Of a stretch of 64,000 nucleotides of DNA, positions 37,100 to 46,139 are shown piece after piece. This DNA is from Flavobacterium sp. YO12. GTDB taxonomy: Bacteria > Bacteroidota > Bacteroidia > Flavobacteriales > Flavobacteriaceae. The notes beneath the pieces were generated by a model. The model saw nothing but the letters and a program-made list of their open reading frames with translations. It had not been told where the DNA came from and made no database searches. Both the position numbers and the translations under genes were made by a program. Numbering within the stretch: position 1 is the stretch's first letter; every line of letters begins with the position of its first letter. The stretch covers positions 1 through 64,000 of the forward strand of contig NZ_NRQU01000021.1 in the NCBI RefSeq assembly GCF_004119495.1, written 5' to 3'.

Positions 37100-37741
37100 A
37101 TGAAAAAGCACTTAATTATGTTAATCGTTATTCTGTCACTTTCAAGCTGCGGCAGTAATACCTCTATTGTTAACAGCTGGAGAGATCCAAAAATAACGGT
37201 AGCTCAAGAACAATTTAAAAAAGTTTTAGTGGTTGCGCTGGTAAAAGATGAGGCTTCTAGAAGAGTTGCAGAAAACAGAATTGCAGCCAGTAATCCCATT
37301 TTTAAAACTTCTTATCAGTATTTAAATGAGACCACTAAACAGCTTTCGCAGGAACAAAAATTAAAAATTTTACAAGACGAAAATTTTGATGGTGTTGTAA
37401 CAATGCGATTGGTTAGTACTGAAAAAGAAACCAATTACGTTCCTGGAACTTATACAGGAATGTACTACGGTGGTTTTGACGGCTTATACAGTGGAATGTA
37501 TGGTTATGGTTTTGGAAATTGGTACGGAATGTATTCGCCAAATTTCTACGATCCGGGATATTATCAAGAAACAACATCTTACATGGTTGAAACCAATATT
37601 TTTTCGTTAAAAGAAAACAAATTAATCTGGACGGGAACCACAAAGTCTGATTACGTAACAGATTTAGGACAAACAGTCGATGCAATTATGCAGACAGTTG
37701 TCAAAGAAATGAGAAAAGACGGTTCTCTTCCTCCAAAATAA
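37100..37741 (+). CDS. DUF4136-like lipoprotein
   Basis: A 213-residue exported lipoprotein with lipobox LSSC (Cys17). The opening SIVNSWRDP and the central KKVLVVALVKDEASRRVAE resemble DUF4136-type lipoproteins. A Tyr/Gly-rich stretch (TGMYYGGFDGLYSGMYGYGFG, within residues 118-140) is unusual and may be extracellular or loop-like. The C-terminal ETNIFSLKENKLIWTG and VVKEMRKDG complete the fold. Role unknown. It follows smpB by 78 bases. Confidence 0.7.
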   Translation: MKKHLIMLIVILSLSSCGSNTSIVNSWRDPKITVAQEQFKKVLVVALVKDEASRRVAENRIAASNPIFKTSYQYLNETTKQLSQEQKLKILQDENFDGVVTMRLVSTEKETNYVPGTYTGMYYGGFDGLYSGMYGYGFGNWYGMYSPNFYDPGYYQETTSYMVETNIFSLKENKLIWTGTTKSDYVTDLGQTVDAIMQTVVKEMRKDGSLPPK

Positions 37742-37751
37742 AAGAAACTTT

Positions 37752-37780
37752 AAAAAGCAACAATCAAATGTTGCTTTTTT
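37752..37780 (+). terminator. Terminator after the DUF4136-like gene
   Basis: A stem of 37752-37762 with 37769-37779 and a T run on the plus strand, 10 bases after the stop. Confidence 0.88.
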
Positions 37781-37829
37781 TACGACTAAAAAAATGACTA
37801 TTTTTGTCAAGACTTAAAATTTCATTTAC

Positions 37830-38833
37830 ATGAAATCACTTTTAAAAAATGCACGAGAACAAAAAGAATTAAAAACTCGTGAAGTAGCTCAGCTTCTTGG
37901 TATTGATCAAGCCTTAATTAGTAAATTCGAATCTGGAACGCGGAAACCCACAAAAGAACAAATTTCAAAACTGGCTAATCTTTTAGAGATAGATTACGAG
38001 ACCTTGATGATTGCATGGTTAAAAGAAAAAATTCTTTATGAAATTGGAAACGAAGAGTTTGCTTTGAAAGCTTTACTTTTAGCAGAACAGGAAATTCAAA
38101 ACAATAACAAAAAACTAAATCCTGAAACTTTCCCATCTATAAAATCTTTATTAAACGAAATTGAAGCATTAAAAAACAAGATATTATCTTTTCAGCATTT
38201 CGATCTGCATCGAATTTCTAAAATTTTGGAGCTTGAATTCATTTCAGAGATTAATAAAATGAACGGAAATTCTTTAACCTTTCAGGAAACTAAAGCTGTA
38301 ATAAATGAAGGTTTGATGATTCCCGGCAAAAACATGCAGGAACATCTAGAAGCGGTAAATCTTAATGACGCTATTGGTTATATAAAAGATATAAACCAGA
38401 AGAAACTTCCAATATCAGAGAAAGATCTTCTTGCCGTTCATAATCTTATTTTTAGAGGAATTAAAATCGAAAATTCAGGAAAGTATAAAGAAGATCCAAT
38501 AATTATTAAGGAAATGAATTTGTTTTTAATTGGTATGAAACCAATAAAAACAATATGCATCCTTTATTATTAGCCACTGAAGCGCATCTTAAAATAATGT
38601 CAATATGTCCTTTTGAAAATGGAAATATTCAAATTGCAAATCTTTTAATGAACTGGATTTTATTAAAAAGCAGTTTTGTTTTTGCCGTAATAAAAGGAAA
38701 TGAAGAAGAAATAAACAATTATTTAGCAACATTAGAATCGGCTCAAAATAAAAATGATAAGTCAGTCTTTATCAATTATATTCTTCAAAAGGAAAAAGAA
38801 AATCTAATACATGCGATAACATTAGTCAATTAA
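37830..38833 (+). pseudogene. HTH-Fic family protein, frameshifted and with a degenerate Fic motif
   Basis: An XRE-type helix-turn-helix (TREVAQLLGIDQALISKFE, residues 17-35) is followed by a Fic-like helical domain. The frame breaks at a T5 run (38523-38527); one extra T would give FFNWYETNKNNMHPLLLATEAHL and continue to 38833, a 334-residue protein. The Fic catalytic motif, normally HPFxxGNGR, reads CPFENGNIQ: His to Cys and the Gly-Arg pair lost, so even the repaired protein could not transfer AMP by the normal mechanism. Probably decaying, or a non-catalytic regulator. A terminator follows directly. Confidence 0.82.
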
Positions 38834-38860
38834 AAAAGCCCGATCAAATCGGGCTTTTTT
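38832..38860. terminator. Bidirectional terminator between the Fic gene and pcm
   Basis: A 13-bp perfect stem (38832-38844 with 38848-38860) with T runs on both strands, serving two convergent genes. Confidence 0.9.
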
Positions 38861-38861
38861 A

Positions 38862-39503
38862 CTAATTTTTATCTTCTAACAAAGGAACAAATCTAAACTC
38901 TCCAAACTCATGTTTTTCAAATTGAGTTTCGTTCTTTCTAATTAACAAGGTCATAATCTGAACATCTTCACCTAACGGAATAACAAGCCTTCCTCCTATT
39001 TTTAACTGCGCCATTAATGGCTGCGGAATAAACGGTGCACCTGCTGTAACAATAATACTATCAAAAGGAGCGTAACCTGGAAGTCCTTTATAACCATCAC
39101 CAAAAGACAGGTGTTTTGGGCGAATATTTAATTTTGGAAATAAGTTGGATGTTTTCTTAAATAATTCGTTTTGTCTTTCTACACTAAAAACTTTTGCTCC
39201 CAGCATACACAAAACAGCCGTTTGATAACCAGAACCAGTTCCGATTTCTAGAATTTTATGTTCTTTTTTCACTTCCAATAACTGCGATTGAAAAGCAACG
39301 GTGTAAGGCTGCGAAATAGTTTGTCCCGCGCCTATAGGAAATGCCTTATCTTGATAAGCATAATCTTCAAAACTTGAATTCAAAAAAAGGTGTCTTGGAA
39401 TTTTTTTTATCGCCTCTAAGACCGCTCTATCAGTAATTCCTTTTTGTTCTAAAGTGCTTACTAATTGATTACGAAGTCCTTGATGTTTGGCAGTATCTTT
39501 CAA
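38862..39503 (-). CDS. pcm: Protein-L-isoaspartate O-methyltransferase
   Basis: SAM-dependent repair enzyme that methylates isoaspartyl residues in damaged proteins. The 213-residue protein has IPRHLFLN, IGAGQTISQPYTVAFQ, the SAM-binding LEIGTGSGYQTAVL and post-I motif VFSVERQNELF. Length and motif order are typical of PCMT. A -7-like TATTTTTG lies on the minus strand at 39532-39525. Confidence 0.95.
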   Translation of the reverse strand: MKDTAKHQGLRNQLVSTLEQKGITDRAVLEAIKKIPRHLFLNSSFEDYAYQDKAFPIGAGQTISQPYTVAFQSQLLEVKKEHKILEIGTGSGYQTAVLCMLGAKVFSVERQNELFKKTSNLFPKLNIRPKHLSFGDGYKGLPGYAPFDSIIVTAGAPFIPQPLMAQLKIGGRLVIPLGEDVQIMTLLIRKNETQFEKHEFGEFRFVPLLEDKN

Positions 39504-39647
39504 AATGGGTAGGTTTTATTTTGGCAAAAATAAGAAACTAAATAGGAAATCAAAATAATGATTTTTAAATATTAAATCGTTAAATCTTTATTGCATTAAC
39601 TTTCACTTTAAACAAATAAATTATATTTTTGTTTAAAATACATTCTC

Positions 39648-40613
39648 ATGTTAAAAGTAGGAGTTTTAGGTGCTGGTCATCTTGGTAAAATACATTTACG
39701 CTTATTACAACAATCTGACCAATACGAATTAGTTGGATTTTACGACGAAAATCAAGAAAATGCCGAAAGAATTTCAAAAGAATTTGGCTATACAAACTTC
39801 AGCACAATTGCAAAACTTATTCACGCTGTCGATGTTATCGATATTGTAACCCCAACACTTTCGCACTATAAATGTGCAAAAGTGGCGATAAAATCTGGTA
39901 AACATATCTTTATTGAAAAACCAATTGCCAATACTGTAGAAGAAGCTGAAGAAATTATTGCTTTAGCCAAAGAATACAATGTAAAAGGGCAAGTTGGTCA
40001 TGTAGAGCGTTTTAATCCCGCTTTTATTGCCACAAAAGAAATGATCGAAAATCCAATGTTTATCGAAACACATCGTTTGGCCGAGTTTAATCCTCGCGGT
40101 ACAGATGTTCCTGTAGTTTTGGATTTAATGATTCATGACATTGATGCTATTCTTAGTGTTGTTAATTCAAAAGTAAAAGATATTCATGCAAGCGGTGTTT
40201 CTGTAATTAGTGACACTCCAGATATTGCAAATGCCAGAATTGAATTTGAAAATGGCTGTGTTGCAAACTTAACAGCAAGTAGAATTTCGATGAAAAACAT
40301 GCGTAAAACTCGTTTTTTTCAGAAAGATGCTTATATCTCAGTTGACTTTTTAGAAAAAAAATGCGAAGTAGTCCGCATGAAAGATGCGCCAGAAACCCCA
40401 GGAGATTTTGATATGATCTTGCAAAATGCCGAAGGTGTAAAAAAACAAATCTATTTTACAAATCCAGATGTTGAACACAACAACGCAATTCTAGATGAAT
40501 TAGAATCATTTGCAAACGCTATCAAAACAGATACAACTCCAGTGGTAACGCTTGAACAAGCAACTGATGCTTTGCGTGTCGCGTACCAAATAATTGATTG
40601 TTTCGATAAATAA
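39648..40613 (+). CDS. Gfo/Idh/MocA family oxidoreductase
   Basis: A 321-residue NAD(P)-dependent sugar-dehydrogenase-like protein. The Rossmann opening GVLGAGHLGKIH (residues 5-16), EKPIANTVEEAEE (the family's EKP motif) and DLMIHDIDAILSV are clear. The substrate cannot be inferred. Its neighbours 40709-42283, in the same direction, form a possible operon. A TATTTTTG element at 39624-39631 could be its -7 site. Confidence 0.88.
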   Translation: MLKVGVLGAGHLGKIHLRLLQQSDQYELVGFYDENQENAERISKEFGYTNFSTIAKLIHAVDVIDIVTPTLSHYKCAKVAIKSGKHIFIEKPIANTVEEAEEIIALAKEYNVKGQVGHVERFNPAFIATKEMIENPMFIETHRLAEFNPRGTDVPVVLDLMIHDIDAILSVVNSKVKDIHASGVSVISDTPDIANARIEFENGCVANLTASRISMKNMRKTRFFQKDAYISVDFLEKKCEVVRMKDAPETPGDFDMILQNAEGVKKQIYFTNPDVEHNNAILDELESFANAIKTDTTPVVTLEQATDALRVAYQIIDCFDK

Positions 40614-40640
40614 AATAGTAAATAAATTTTAAAACTTAAA

Positions 40641-40681
40641 TTAGCCACGTAATTTGCTTCAAATAGTGAATTCGTGGCTAA
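40641..40681. repeat. Inverted repeat of the gccacgaattc family
   Basis: ttagccacg at 40641-40649 pairs with cgtggctaa at 40673-40681. It lies in the spacer of two co-directional genes, as at 20234-20343. Confidence 0.7.
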
Positions 40682-40708
40682 AATCATAAATATAATATCA
40701 AAATTTAA

Positions 40709-41593
40709 ATGAAAACGATAGCTGTAATTGGTGCTGGAACTATGGGTAACGGAATCGCTCATACTTTTGCACAAAGTGGTTTTGTGGTTAAACTAATTGA
40801 TGTTTCAGAAAAATCATTAGATAAAGGAATGGCAACTATTGCAGCCAATCTAGATCGTATGCTTGCAAAAGGTTCTATAACTCAAGAAGACGTTGCAAAA
40901 ACCATTACTAATATTATTACTTATACTGATATTAAGGATGGAGTTGTTGGTGCTGATTTAGTTGTTGAAGCTGCTACAGAAAATGTAGAATTAAAACTTA
41001 ACATTTTCAAACAGTTAAACGAAGCTTGTTCTCACAATACCATTTTAGCAACGAACACTTCTTCTATTTCAATTACGCAAATTGGTTCTGTTGTAGCACA
41101 TCCTGAACGTGTTATTGGAATGCATTTTATGAATCCTGTGCCGATTATGAAATTAGTAGAAATCATTCGTGGATACAACACAAGCGATGAAGTCACTAAA
41201 ATTATCATGGATTTATCTGTAAAACTTGGAAAAACTCCTGTTGAAGTAAATGATTATCCAGGTTTTGTGGCTAATAGAATTTTAATGCCAATGCTAAACG
41301 AAGCAATCGAAACGTTATACAATAAAGTTGCGGGAGTTTATGAAATTGATACAGTAATGAAATTAGGAATGGGACACCCAATGGGGCCGCTTCAATTAGC
41401 TGATTTTATTGGTCCTGTGTGCCTTGCTATCTTGAACGTAATGTATGAAGGCTTCAAAAATCCAAAATATGCACCTTGTCCATTATTAGTGAATATGGTT
41501 AGAGCAGGGAAATTAGGAGTAAAATCTGGTGAAGGTTTTTACGATTATAGCGAAAGCAAAAAAGCAGAGAAAATCTCTAAGCAGTTTTTATAA
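40709..41593 (+). CDS. 3-hydroxyacyl-CoA (hydroxybutyryl-CoA) dehydrogenase
   Basis: A 294-residue NAD-dependent dehydrogenase for 3-hydroxyacyl-CoA. The N-terminal GAGTMGNGIAHTFAQSG (residues 7-23) binds NAD; ATNTSSISITQI, HFMNPVPIMKLVEII (with the catalytic His) and NDYPGFVANRILMPMLNEAI are family signatures. Length and single-domain form fit 3-hydroxybutyryl-CoA dehydrogenase rather than the large FadB type. It is followed by the YggS-type gene after 12 bases. Confidence 0.93.
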   Translation: MKTIAVIGAGTMGNGIAHTFAQSGFVVKLIDVSEKSLDKGMATIAANLDRMLAKGSITQEDVAKTITNIITYTDIKDGVVGADLVVEAATENVELKLNIFKQLNEACSHNTILATNTSSISITQIGSVVAHPERVIGMHFMNPVPIMKLVEIIRGYNTSDEVTKIIMDLSVKLGKTPVEVNDYPGFVANRILMPMLNEAIETLYNKVAGVYEIDTVMKLGMGHPMGPLQLADFIGPVCLAILNVMYEGFKNPKYAPCPLLVNMVRAGKLGVKSGEGFYDYSESKKAEKISKQFL

Positions 41594-41605
41594 AAAAGAA
41601 TTATC

Positions 41606-42283
41606 ATGTCGATTCAGTCGAATTTAAATACAATCAAAGAAAGCTTACCTGAACAAGTAACTCTAGTTGCCGTTTCAAAAACAAAACCTGTTTCAGATTT
41701 GATACAGGCTTACGAAGCTGGACAGCGTATTTTTGGAGAAAACAAAATTCAGGAAATGACTGATAAATGGGAAGAGATGCCAAAAGATATTCAATGGCAT
41801 ATGATTGGTCACGTTCAGTCAAACAAGGTTAAATTTATGGCACCTTATGTAACTTTGATACATGGTGTTGATAGTTTAAAATTGTTACAAGAAATCAACA
41901 AACAAGCTTTAAAAAACAATAGAATTATTGACTGCCTTCTTCAAATATACATAGCTGAAGAAGAATCTAAATTTGGTTTAGACGAAGAGGAGTTGAATGA
42001 ACTTTTAGCATCTTCAGCATTTAAGGAATTAGAAAATATTCGAATTTTAGGATTGATGGGAATGGCTACTTTTACAGAAGATCAAAACCAAATTAGAAAA
42101 GAATTTACTCATTTGAAATCAATTTTTGATTCTATAAAACAACGTAAAGACGCACTGCAGTGCGCCTCTACCTTAGATCATTTTTCGACAATTTCAATGG
42201 GAATGTCGGGCGATTACCAACTTGCGATCGAATGCGGCAGCACGATGGTACGTATAGGAAGCAGTATTTTTGGAGGAAGATAA
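41606..42283 (+). CDS. YggS family PLP-binding homeostasis protein
   Basis: A 225-residue alanine-racemase-fold protein that binds PLP and keeps vitamin B6 and amino-acid pools balanced. The PLP lysine is Lys25 in VAVSKTKPV; FGENKIQEM, WHMIGHVQSNK, GLMGMATFT, MGMSGDYQLAI and GSTMVRIGSSIFG are all present. Residues about 180-189 (KDALQCASTL) are encoded by a palindromic repeat of the intergenic gacgcac family, apparently inserted in frame in a variable loop. It follows the dehydrogenase gene by 12 bases. Confidence 0.93.
   Translation: MSIQSNLNTIKESLPEQVTLVAVSKTKPVSDLIQAYEAGQRIFGENKIQEMTDKWEEMPKDIQWHMIGHVQSNKVKFMAPYVTLIHGVDSLKLLQEINKQALKNNRIIDCLLQIYIAEEESKFGLDEEELNELLASSAFKELENIRILGLMGMATFTEDQNQIRKEFTHLKSIFDSIKQRKDALQCASTLDHFSTISMGMSGDYQLAIECGSTMVRIGSSIFGGR
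42144..42171. repeat. gacgcactgcagtgcg palindrome inside a coding region
   Basis: A 28-nt imperfect palindrome with a perfect 14-nt core (42151-42164). It belongs to the family seen at 13288-13311. It keeps the YggS-like reading frame open. Confidence 0.8.
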
Positions 42284-42344
42284 AAAAGATTAAAAAAACA
42301 ATAATTCTTAACTAAGAAAAAACAAACGAATTAAATACAAATAA

Positions 42345-43071
42345 ATGAAATCGATCATTTTACGAGAAATAAAATCTTTTTTCGGCTCACCTATCGGCTA
42401 TTTGGTTATTGCCATTTTCCTGATAAGCAACGGACTTTTTTTATGGGTTTTCGAGGGAGATTACAATATCTTAAATACTGGTTATACTGATTTGACTCCA
42501 TTTTTCACGTTAACTCCATGGATCTTGATTTTTCTGATTCCAGCCATTACAATGAGAAGTTTCTCTGATGAAAAAAAACAAGGAACACTGGAACTACTCT
42601 TAACCAAACCGCTATCGATTTGGCAGATTGTAAACGGAAAATTCTTTGGTTCTTTAATTCTTATTATTCTGGCAATCATCCCTACTTTTATTTACGTAAA
42701 AGTGATTTCAGGTTTAGGCTCTCCAGAAGGAAATATTGATATGGGAAGTACAGTTGGTTCTTATTTTGGATTACTGTTTTTAATTGCTTCTTATTCTGCA
42801 ATTGGAATCTTTACTTCTACCCTTTCAGAAAATCAAATCGTTGCGTTTATTATTGCCGTTTTTTTTATGTTTTTTCTTCTATTTTGGATTTCAAGGTTTA
42901 GTAGGATTACTGCCAGGTTCTTCGAGCATCATTGCAGCATTTGGTATGCAGGATCATTTTAAAAGTATAAGCCGAGGTGTTATTGATACTCGTGATGTTA
43001 TTTATTTTTTAAGCATCACAATACTATTTTTATCCTTTACCGTTTACCAATTAAAATCTTTTAAAGCGTAA
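42345..43071 (+). pseudogene. gldF: Gliding motility ABC transporter permease GldF, single-base frameshift
   Basis: GldF is the membrane component of the GldAFG ABC transporter needed for Flavobacterium gliding. The first 175 or so codons (SIILREIKSFFGSPIGYLV, SDEKKQGTLELLLTKPLS) read normally, then the T8 run at 42859-42866 shifts the frame. Removing one T joins FLCFFFYFGFQGL, PGSSSIIAAFGMQDHFKSISRG and the rest, giving 241 residues, the usual GldF length. Several hydrophobic spans are visible. Its stop overlaps the gldG ATG by one base, so the pair is coupled. Confidence 0.92.
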
Positions 43072-44756
43072 TGAAGCCATATACTCAAAAAAACCTCAAA
43101 GCGTTAGGCATTACAATTTTTGTTTTAATTGTTTTAAATGTTCTCGGAAGCTTATTTTTTCACCGTTTCGATTTAACTAAAGACAAAAGATACACTTTAT
43201 CTGAAACCTCTTTACAAATTGTAAAACAGGTCAAAAATCCATTATCTATTAAGATTTATATGCAGGGAGATCTTCCTGCGGATTTTCGTCGTTTACAACA
43301 AGAAACTAAACAGTTACTAGAAGAATTTCAAGCTTACAACAACAATATTGTTTTTGAATTTGTTAATCCTATGGAAAACGGAGAAGAAAGCATGGATGTT
43401 GTAAAATCGCTTTACCAAAAAGGGCTTACACCAATAAACATTACTGTTGACGATAAAGGAAAACAATCTCAAGCTATGGTTTTTCCTTGGGCAATTGCAG
43501 TTTACAATAATAAAGAAGTCAACATTCCTTTATTAAAAAATATAATGGGAGCTTCAACTACTCAAAAAGTAATTGGTTCTATCCAGCATTTAGAATATTC
43601 AATTGCGGATGCAATTAATAAAATCACTAAAGACAGACAGAAAAAAGTTGCCATTATTAAAGGAAATGGTGAGTTATCTGAAATTCATATTGGCAAATTA
43701 CTAAGACAAATTAAAGAAAGCTATTACATTGGCCCCTTTACTTTAGACTGTGTTGCCAAAGATCCAAACGGAACATTAGCAGCTCTTAAAAAATACGATT
43801 TAGCGATAATCTCAAAACCAACCGAAAGATTTTCAGATGAAGAAAAACAGGTTTTAGATCAGTTTATCATCAACGGCGGTAAAACGATATGGCTTATCGA
43901 TCAGGTCGCTGCAGATATGGATAGTTTATACAATCAATCCGGTGCTATTTTAGCTTATCCGAGAGATCTGAATTTAAATGATATGTTCTTTAAATACGGA
44001 TTTAGAATTAATCCTGATTTAGTAAAAGATGAGCAAGGAAGTCCAATAAAACTGGCAACAGGAGAACAAGGAAGTGCAACGCAGTACCAAGATTTTATCT
44101 GGAAATTTGCTCCGCTTGTTCATCCAAACTCCGAGCATCCAATTGTAAAACATTTGGGAGGTATTAAATTTGACTTTGCAAGTCCAATTGATACGTTGAA
44201 GAACGGAATTAAAAAGACCATTTTATTGCAATCTTCTCAATATTCAAGACAAATTGGTTCTCCAGCTGAAGTTAATTTGAACGTTGTTGCTGAAAAAACA
44301 TCTCCGCAAGATTATATCAATAAAGGATACTTAAACTTGTCTGTTTTATTAGAAGGAAATTTCCATTCTGCTTTTGAAAATCGTGTTTTACCATTCAAAA
44401 ATGATTCATTTCAGCCAAAAGGAAAACCAACAAAAATGATTGTTATTTCTGATGGCGATTTGGCAAGAAATCAATTAGACAAAAACATGATGCCGGTTGA
44501 ACTGGGTTATGATCAAAGAACTGGAAATCTTTACGACAATAAAGATTTTATGATGAATTGTATTAATTACCTGCTGGACGATACTGGACTTATTAACATT
44601 AGAAGCAAAGATGTTGAACTGCCATTATTAGACAAGGAAAAAGTTTATGAAAATTATACCACAACACAATTCATAACTATCGGACTTCCAATTCTAATTT
44701 TACTGGTTTTTGGGCTTATATTTACATTTATAAGAAAAAGAAAATACAGTAAATAG
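43071..44756 (+). CDS. gldG: Gliding motility ABC transporter protein GldG
   Basis: A 561-residue partner of GldF. One N-terminal membrane segment (about residues 10-29), a long extracytoplasmic region with the ABC-type uncharacterised domain (RYTLSETSLQIVKQVKNPLSIKIY, DLAIISKPTERFSDEEK, GGKTIWLIDQV), and a C-terminal segment (about 537-556) before a basic tail RKRKYSK. Gliding and spreading in Flavobacterium johnsoniae require it. The ATPase gene gldA is not in the window. Confidence 0.95.
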   Translation: MKPYTQKNLKALGITIFVLIVLNVLGSLFFHRFDLTKDKRYTLSETSLQIVKQVKNPLSIKIYMQGDLPADFRRLQQETKQLLEEFQAYNNNIVFEFVNPMENGEESMDVVKSLYQKGLTPINITVDDKGKQSQAMVFPWAIAVYNNKEVNIPLLKNIMGASTTQKVIGSIQHLEYSIADAINKITKDRQKKVAIIKGNGELSEIHIGKLLRQIKESYYIGPFTLDCVAKDPNGTLAALKKYDLAIISKPTERFSDEEKQVLDQFIINGGKTIWLIDQVAADMDSLYNQSGAILAYPRDLNLNDMFFKYGFRINPDLVKDEQGSPIKLATGEQGSATQYQDFIWKFAPLVHPNSEHPIVKHLGGIKFDFASPIDTLKNGIKKTILLQSSQYSRQIGSPAEVNLNVVAEKTSPQDYINKGYLNLSVLLEGNFHSAFENRVLPFKNDSFQPKGKPTKMIVISDGDLARNQLDKNMMPVELGYDQRTGNLYDNKDFMMNCINYLLDDTGLINIRSKDVELPLLDKEKVYENYTTTQFITIGLPILILLVFGLIFTFIRKRKYSK

Positions 44757-44771
44757 ATGTTGATAAAAAAA

Positions 44772-44803
44772 TTGGAAAACTAAGAATGTTTACGATATAT
44801 TTG
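44772..44803 (+). promoter_or_regulatory. Promoter of dnaN
   Basis: TTG at 44772-44774, a 21-base spacer and TATATTTG at 44796-44803, 60 bases before the dnaN ATG. Confidence 0.65.
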
Positions 44804-44863
44804 TAATCTGTATCTTTAGAATATAAATACTAAAGAATACTCCAAAAAATAAAACAAAAGACG

Positions 44864-45982
44864 ATGAAATTTATAGTATCGAGTTCGTACTTATTAAAAC
44901 AATTACAAGTTCTAGGCAGTGTTATTAACAGCAATAATACACTTCCTATTTTAGATAACTTTTTATTTGAACTAGACAATAATGAGTTGACAGTTTCGGC
45001 ATCTGATCTTGAAACGACAATGTCAGCGACATTAACAATCGATTCTACAAGTAAAGGAAGTGTTGCAGTACCTGCAAAACTTTTACTTGAAATTTTAAAA
45101 ACATTTCCTGAACAACCTTTAACTTTTACAGTTGAAGATAACAATACTGTTGAGATCAGCTCAAACTCAGGAAAATATGCTTTAGCATATGCTGCTGGAG
45201 AAGAATTTCCTAAATCTGTAAATCTTGAAGAGCCTTCAGTAACTTTAGTTCCTGCTGATGTTCTAGCAACTGCTGTAAGTAAAACTATTTTTGCTGCTGG
45301 AAACGATGATTTACGTCCGGTAATGTCTGGAGTATTCTTCCAGTTTTCACCAGAAGGATTGACTTTTGTAGCTACAGATGCACACAAATTAGTAAAGTAT
45401 GCGCGTACAGATGTCAAAGCGTCTCAAGTGGCAGATTTTATTATGCCAAAGAAACCTTTAAATATCTTAAAGAGTATTTTAGGAGCTTCTGATGCTGAAG
45501 TAAAAATTGAATACAACGACTCAAATGCAACTTTCTCATTTGATAATTATATTTTAACATGTCGTTTAATTGATGGAAAATACCCTAATTATGAAGCGGT
45601 AATTCCAAAAGAAAATCCAAACAAATTAATGATCGATCGTTCATTATTTTTAAGCTCTGTTAAGCGTGTTGCGATTTTCTCAAATAAAACGACACACCAA
45701 ATTCGTTTAAAAATTGCTGGAGCTGAATTAAATGTTTCTGCAGAAGATATAGATTACTCAAATAAAGCAGAAGAAAGATTGACTTGTGATTATCAAGGAG
45801 ATGATCTTCAAATTGGTTTTAACTCACGTTTTTTAACTGAAATGCTTACTAACTTACAATCAGACATGATTATGTTAGAAATGTCATTGCCTAACAGAGC
45901 TGGAATCCTTACTCCAGTTGATGGTTTAGAAGAAGGAGAAACCGTTACTATGCTTGTAATGCCTGTAATGTTAAATAGTTAA
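44864..45982 (+). CDS. dnaN: DNA polymerase III sliding clamp (beta subunit)
   Basis: The 372-residue ring-forming processivity clamp of the replicase. Three repeated clamp domains are read from MKFIVSSSYLLKQL, through LRPVMSGVFFQFSPEGLTFVATDAHKL (second domain), to NRAGILTPVDG and the C-terminal LVMPVMLNS, close to the family's MPMR-type end. It is not beside dnaA or an origin here, a common arrangement in Bacteroidota. Its own promoter lies upstream and a bidirectional terminator follows. Confidence 0.97.
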   Translation: MKFIVSSSYLLKQLQVLGSVINSNNTLPILDNFLFELDNNELTVSASDLETTMSATLTIDSTSKGSVAVPAKLLLEILKTFPEQPLTFTVEDNNTVEISSNSGKYALAYAAGEEFPKSVNLEEPSVTLVPADVLATAVSKTIFAAGNDDLRPVMSGVFFQFSPEGLTFVATDAHKLVKYARTDVKASQVADFIMPKKPLNILKSILGASDAEVKIEYNDSNATFSFDNYILTCRLIDGKYPNYEAVIPKENPNKLMIDRSLFLSSVKRVAIFSNKTTHQIRLKIAGAELNVSAEDIDYSNKAEERLTCDYQGDDLQIGFNSRFLTEMLTNLQSDMIMLEMSLPNRAGILTPVDGLEEGETVTMLVMPVMLNS

Positions 45983-46089
45983 CATCAAAACTTCTTTTTG
46001 TTACAGAGATTTTTTTTAATTTCAAATTAAAGACATATCATTGTAAAAAAAAATAGTATCGCTATTAACCAACCATTTTTTATACCTAG

Positions 46090-46120
46090 AAACCGCAATT
46101 CTTTTTGAGAGTTGCGGTTT
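46090..46120. terminator. Bidirectional terminator between dnaN and an OMP gene
   Basis: A 9-bp stem (46090-46098 with 46112-46120) with a T run on the plus strand, between convergent genes. Confidence 0.75.
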
Positions 46121-46139
46121 TTTAGTTCTACTATAAAAT

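Noticed and set aside
44830..45417. 195-codon minus-strand frame inside dnaN
   Set aside because: Antisense shadow of an unmistakable dnaN.
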